Assembly: GCA_031271905.1 (NCBI GenBank)
Contig: JAISUT010000049.1
Coordinates: forward strand, 1-33,017
Source of the DNA: Acidobacteriota bacterium
GTDB lineage: Bacteria; Acidobacteriota; UBA6911
Direction: 5' to 3'
Length of the DNA: 33,017 nucleotides
Shown here: in pieces, positions 30,558 through 33,017 of the stretch
Numbering within the stretch: the first letter of the stretch is position 1
Layout of the letters: each line of letters opens with the position of its first letter
The notes under the pieces: model-generated
Told to the model about the DNA's origin: nothing
Databases searched by the model: none
The model's input: only the letters and a program-made list of their open reading frames with translations
Program-made: the position numbers and the translations under genes

Positions 30558-30758
30558 CTACCTGGCGGCGGGTTCGGGCAGCGGCAAGATCTCGTAAGAA
30601 ATCAGTTTTTGCTCGATCTCCTGCATCGCGATGTGGGCGGGCTTGGTCGATTTGGTCTTGATCTTGGGCCGGGCGTTGTTCTGCAACTGCTTGGCGCGCT
30701 CGGCGGCGAGAATGATGAAACGGTACTTCGAACCGATGTCGTCGGGTATCTTAGACAT
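30558..30758 (-). CDS. rpoZ: RNA polymerase omega subunit
   Basis: A 66-residue omega subunit that helps assemble RNA polymerase by holding the beta' C-terminus. The segment SKYRFIILAAERAKQLQ (10-26) and the later AHIAMQEIEQKLISYE match the family. It is slightly short but complete. The start ATG lies inside the last codons of gmk (8-base overlap) and its ribosome site GGAGGATTAA is within gmk coding sequence, so the two are translationally coupled. The dispersed repeat follows 6 bases after the stop. Confidence 0.93.
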   Translation of the reverse strand: MSKIPDDIGSKYRFIILAAERAKQLQNNARPKIKTKSTKPAHIAMQEIEQKLISYEILPLPEPAAR

Positions 30759-31404
30759 TTAATCCTCCAAAGTGTTCCAATATCGAAGCTGCGGCATGCT
30801 TGCGGGCGTCCATCCGGCACCGTGCGGCGAGGATGATCGCGTCCAGCTCCCGCTCCGCCCTGCCCAAGTCGTCGTTGACGATCAGGTAGTCGTAGTCGGG
30901 ATAATGGCTGATCTCGTCGCGCGCCATGCCGAGGCGTTTCTCGATCACGGCTTCGCCGTCCAAGCCCCTCCGGCGCAAGCGCTCCCGCAACACGTCGAAC
31001 GAGGGGGGCAGCACCAAGACCGCGATGGCGTCGGGGCGCTTTTTCTTGATGATGCCCGCACCTTGGACGTCGATGTCGAGGATCACGTCCATCCCCTGTC
31101 GCAACAGGGCGTCGATGAAGTTCTGCGAAGTCCCGTACAGGTTGCCGTGGACCTCCGCCCATTCCAGGAACTCCCCCGCGTCGCGCAACGCCTCGAACTC
31201 GCGCCGGCTTACGAAAAAATACTCGACGCCGCTCCGCTCCGCCCCGCGCGGCGACCGCGTCGTATAGGAGACGGAGAATTTGATGTCCGGCAACGCCCCC
31301 AGGGCGTGCGTGGTCAGCGCCGACTTGCCTGCGCCAGAGGGGCCGGAGACGATGACCAGGTTCCCGTCGCCGGCGGCGGCCGGCCGGTTCGGCTTATTCG
31401 ACAT
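30751..31404 (-). CDS. gmk: Guanylate kinase
   Basis: A 217-residue enzyme that converts GMP and ATP to GDP and ADP. The P-loop is SGPSGAGKSA (20-29). The GMP-binding region contains SVSYTTRSPRGAE (43-55), GVEYFFVSR (59-67) and EWAEVHGNLYGTS (80-92). DIDVQGA (109-115) follows. Length and order are normal. The start overlaps the last 11 bases of yicC, and the end overlaps rpoZ, the common arrangement in many bacteria. Confidence 0.96.
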   Translation of the reverse strand: MSNKPNRPAAAGDGNLVIVSGPSGAGKSALTTHALGALPDIKFSVSYTTRSPRGAERSGVEYFFVSRREFEALRDAGEFLEWAEVHGNLYGTSQNFIDALLRQGMDVILDIDVQGAGIIKKKRPDAIAVLVLPPSFDVLRERLRRRGLDGEAVIEKRLGMARDEISHYPDYDYLIVNDDLGRAERELDAIILAARCRMDARKHAAASILEHFGGLNV

Positions 31405-32320
31405 TCTGGATCTGCTCGCGAAGTTTTTCGATGTCGGTCTTGATGGCGATCCCTCGATGGGTGATCTCCAAGATCACGGATTTCGAAAGGATGGTGTTCG
31501 CCTCGCGCTGCATCTCCTGGAGCAGGAAGTCGAGCTTCTTCCCCGCCTTCTCCTTCGCCCCGATGAGCGCGCGGTACTGTTCGATGTGGCTCGCCATGCG
31601 CGCCAGCTCCTCGGAGATGTCGCACTTGTCGGCGATGATCGCCGCCTCCTGCGCCAGGCGTTGCGGCTCCACGCCGCCTTGGGAGAGGAGCTGATCCAAG
31701 CGCGTCCGCAACTTCGCGAGGTATTCCGCCGGGGCGTTTTGCGCCAGGCCGCGAATCGCGTCCGTGTCCTCCTCGATGGCGGCGAGGTTGCGCAACATGT
31801 CCGCGCGTAGCGCGTCACCCTCCCGGCGACGCATCGCCAACACGCTCTCCAACGCCTCGAGCGTCCCTTGGCGCGCCAGCTCGGTGATCGCCGCCGCCGC
31901 CTCGGGCGAGGCGGCGGCTCCGTCTTCCCTGTTGCGCAGGACGCCGGGCAACCCCAAGAGCGCCACCATGTCCGGAAGCGGTTTTTTCGCGGTCGCGCCC
32001 GACGCGCCCACTTCGAGCGCAGCCGAGGTGCGCGCCGCATACAGCCCGTCCACGAATTCGAGGTAGCGGTGCGCCAATTCCGCGTCGACCTTGAAAACGT
32101 CGGACTCGGCGTTCCTGACCGCGACCCCCACGTCCACGCGCCCCCTGTCTATCGTGGTGCGCACCAGCGCGGCGACCTCGGTCTCAAGGAACTGGTACTC
32201 GCGGGGGACGCGCACGTGCAGATCCAAAAAGCGGTGGTTCACCGTGCGCACCTCCACCGCGACGGCGATCTTCTCCCCACGCGCCTCCGCCGCCCCATAC
32301 CCCGTCATGCTCAGAATCAT
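31394..32320 (-). CDS. yicC: YicC/YloC family endoribonuclease
   Basis: A 308-residue protein of the YicC family, shown in E. coli and Bacillus relatives to be an endoribonuclease. The N-terminus MILSMTGYGAAE, the NHRFLDLHVRVPRE segment (28-41) and the C-terminal KLDFLLQEMQREANTILSKS signature (262-281) with ITHRGIAIKTDIEKLREQIQNVE-type ending are all present, so it is full length. It is the first gene of the run yicC-gmk-rpoZ-coaBC-era-ung-priA. The start has CAGGG about 8 bases upstream, and an AT-rich patch with a T-run (minus strand, near 32340) precedes it. Confidence 0.95.
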   Translation of the reverse strand: MILSMTGYGAAEARGEKIAVAVEVRTVNHRFLDLHVRVPREYQFLETEVAALVRTTIDRGRVDVGVAVRNAESDVFKVDAELAHRYLEFVDGLYAARTSAALEVGASGATAKKPLPDMVALLGLPGVLRNREDGAAASPEAAAAITELARQGTLEALESVLAMRRREGDALRADMLRNLAAIEEDTDAIRGLAQNAPAEYLAKLRTRLDQLLSQGGVEPQRLAQEAAIIADKCDISEELARMASHIEQYRALIGAKEKAGKKLDFLLQEMQREANTILSKSVILEITHRGIAIKTDIEKLREQIQNVE

Positions 32321-32456
32321 ACGAATCCCTGTTTCGTTAAAAAAGCAAGCAGTTTAGCGCGTCCCACCCCATTGGTCAATGCCCCAGCGCATCGCTCGCG
32401 TCGTTCGCGTCGCCGAAGAGGCGAACCACCCGGGGCGCCCGGAGGTTCCATGGTTT

Positions 32457-32488
32457 CCGCAAGGGGCGGCGGATGCCGCAGTTTGCGG
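32457..32488 (-). terminator. Two-tier stem-loop after the edge gene
   Basis: CCGCAA (32457-32462) pairs with TTGCGG (32483-32488), and inside it GCGGC (32466-32470) pairs with GCCGC (32475-32479) around GGAT. It lies 27 bases past the stop of the edge gene and upstream of yicC. No U-tract on the minus strand. Confidence 0.35.
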
Positions 32489-32514
32489 GTGCCTCCTTTT
32501 CTGCCGTCGAAATT

Positions 32515-33017
32515 TCAGCAGCCGAGGACGGTCACGTCCCCGTGCCGCTCCCACTTGACGCGCTCGTCCCACGGGAGCTTCTTGCCCTCGGAGCGGCGGT
32601 CGAAGACCAGCAGGTAGCAGGGGGGGCCCGCCCCCATCTTGTCGCGGTAGCCGCGAACCTGCTCCAGCCCCTCCTCCAAGACGGCCCCCGGCGTGTCGTA
32701 GTCGCGCAGGAGCTTGATCTCGATGATGTAGGACCGCCCGGCGAACTCCACCCGCAAGTCCATGCGCCCGCGCCCCGCCGCGTATTCGCGGTCGATGCTC
32801 CCGTCGCCGTTGGTGACGCGCTGCAAAAAAGCCATCAGGAGCAGATGGGGGAAGGCTTCCGTGTAGTCCGACTGCCGCTCCCAGACGTCGGAGTTCCGCC
32901 GCCAGAACTTCTGGAACTCGCGCAGCAGCGCGTCCATGTCGAGCGAGCCGTCGTCCTTCCGCCAGCGGAAGTCCAGACCCTGTATGGCCATCTGCGCCCC
33001 GTAGGTCACCTGCCGCG
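32515..33017 (-). CDS. C-terminal part of an AAA-ATPase-like / PD-(D/E)XK nuclease-like protein (partial)
   Basis: The frame is open to the window edge, so the true start lies outside; GTG at 33009 is probably an internal Val. The visible 167 residues end a protein like the AAA-like ATPases with a C-terminal PD-(D/E)XK domain (DUF1703 type): SLDMDALLREFQKFW, the EAFPHLLLMAFLQRV helix, then GRGRMDLRVEF followed by SYIIEIKLL, which gives the Asp...Glu-x-Lys nuclease core, and CYLLVFDRR. Such proteins are common, multicopy and of uncertain role; some are accessory or mobile-element linked. The ATPase half cannot be judged here. Confidence 0.75.
   Translation of the reverse strand, partial: RQVTYGAQMAIQGLDFRWRKDDGSLDMDALLREFQKFWRRNSDVWERQSDYTEAFPHLLLMAFLQRVTNGDGSIDREYAAGRGRMDLRVEFAGRSYIIEIKLLRDYDTPGAVLEEGLEQVRGYRDKMGAGPPCYLLVFDRRSEGKKLPWDERVKWERHGDVTVLGC

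Noticed and set aside
1-33017. CRISPR arrays, rRNA, tRNA genes, phage or transposase genes
   Set aside because: No regular spacer-repeat array, no conserved RNA segments and no transposase, integrase or phage protein were seen on either strand.

Overview
This window is GC-rich DNA from an anaerobic or facultatively anaerobic bacterium. Evidence for anaerobic life is a soluble NAD(P)-linked [FeFe] hydrogenase, a Tat-exported molybdopterin reductase with a four-cluster ferredoxin subunit, a 2[4Fe-4S] ferredoxin, and an iron-sulfur flavoenzyme of the enoate-reductase type. A large membrane Ser/Thr-kinase-like protein with tetratricopeptide-type repeats, a glycine-zipper lipoprotein and the gene order yicC-gmk-rpoZ-coaBC resemble what I know from Acidobacteriota and neighbouring phyla. 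That placement is inference only; no rRNA or tRNA gene was seen.

Layout. (1) 1-4 kb, minus strand: one very large hydrogenase gene, flanked downstream by a dispersed repeat and upstream by an AT-rich promoter region with a Rex-like palindrome. (2) 4-10 kb, minus strand: a compact set reading DUF2325 protein, DUF2292 (YezD-like) protein, PsrA/PhsA-like molybdoenzyme, four-cluster ferredoxin, Tat-signal class-V aminotransferase, and ferric-reductase-like heme membrane protein. This is the most unusual module: it looks like an exported sulfur-type redox enzyme with a non-standard membrane partner and an accessory PLP enzyme. (3) 10-13 kb, plus strand: an outer-envelope lipoprotein with a long structured leader, then a DUF763 protein. 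(4) 13-14.5 kb, minus strand: aroQ and a zinc alcohol dehydrogenase. (5) 14.8-24.7 kb, plus strand: ferredoxin, zinc-finger anti-sigma-like protein, pseudokinase-TPR membrane protein, secreted protein, flavoenzyme, and a zinc-ribbon/transmembrane/repeat protein of unknown role. (6) 24.7-32.3 kb, minus strand: a housekeeping operon yicC-gmk-rpoZ-coaBC-era-ung-priA, mostly with overlapping start and stop codons but interrupted between rpoZ and coaBC by a second copy of the dispersed repeat. (7) Right edge: the C-terminal end of an AAA-ATPase/PD-(D/E)XK-type protein that runs out of the window.

The strongest leads are: a predicted pseudokinase lacking both the VAIK lysine and the HRD aspartate; the Tat-exported, cysteine-free PLP enzyme locked into the molybdoenzyme operon without an NrfD anchor; the hydrogenase/GltD fusion with a degenerate thioredoxin-like ferredoxin tail under a Rex-like site; and a ~115-215 bp repeat present at both ends of the window. 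Intergenic ends carry GC-rich stem-loops without clear U-tracts. Residue positions, stems and repeats were counted by eye.
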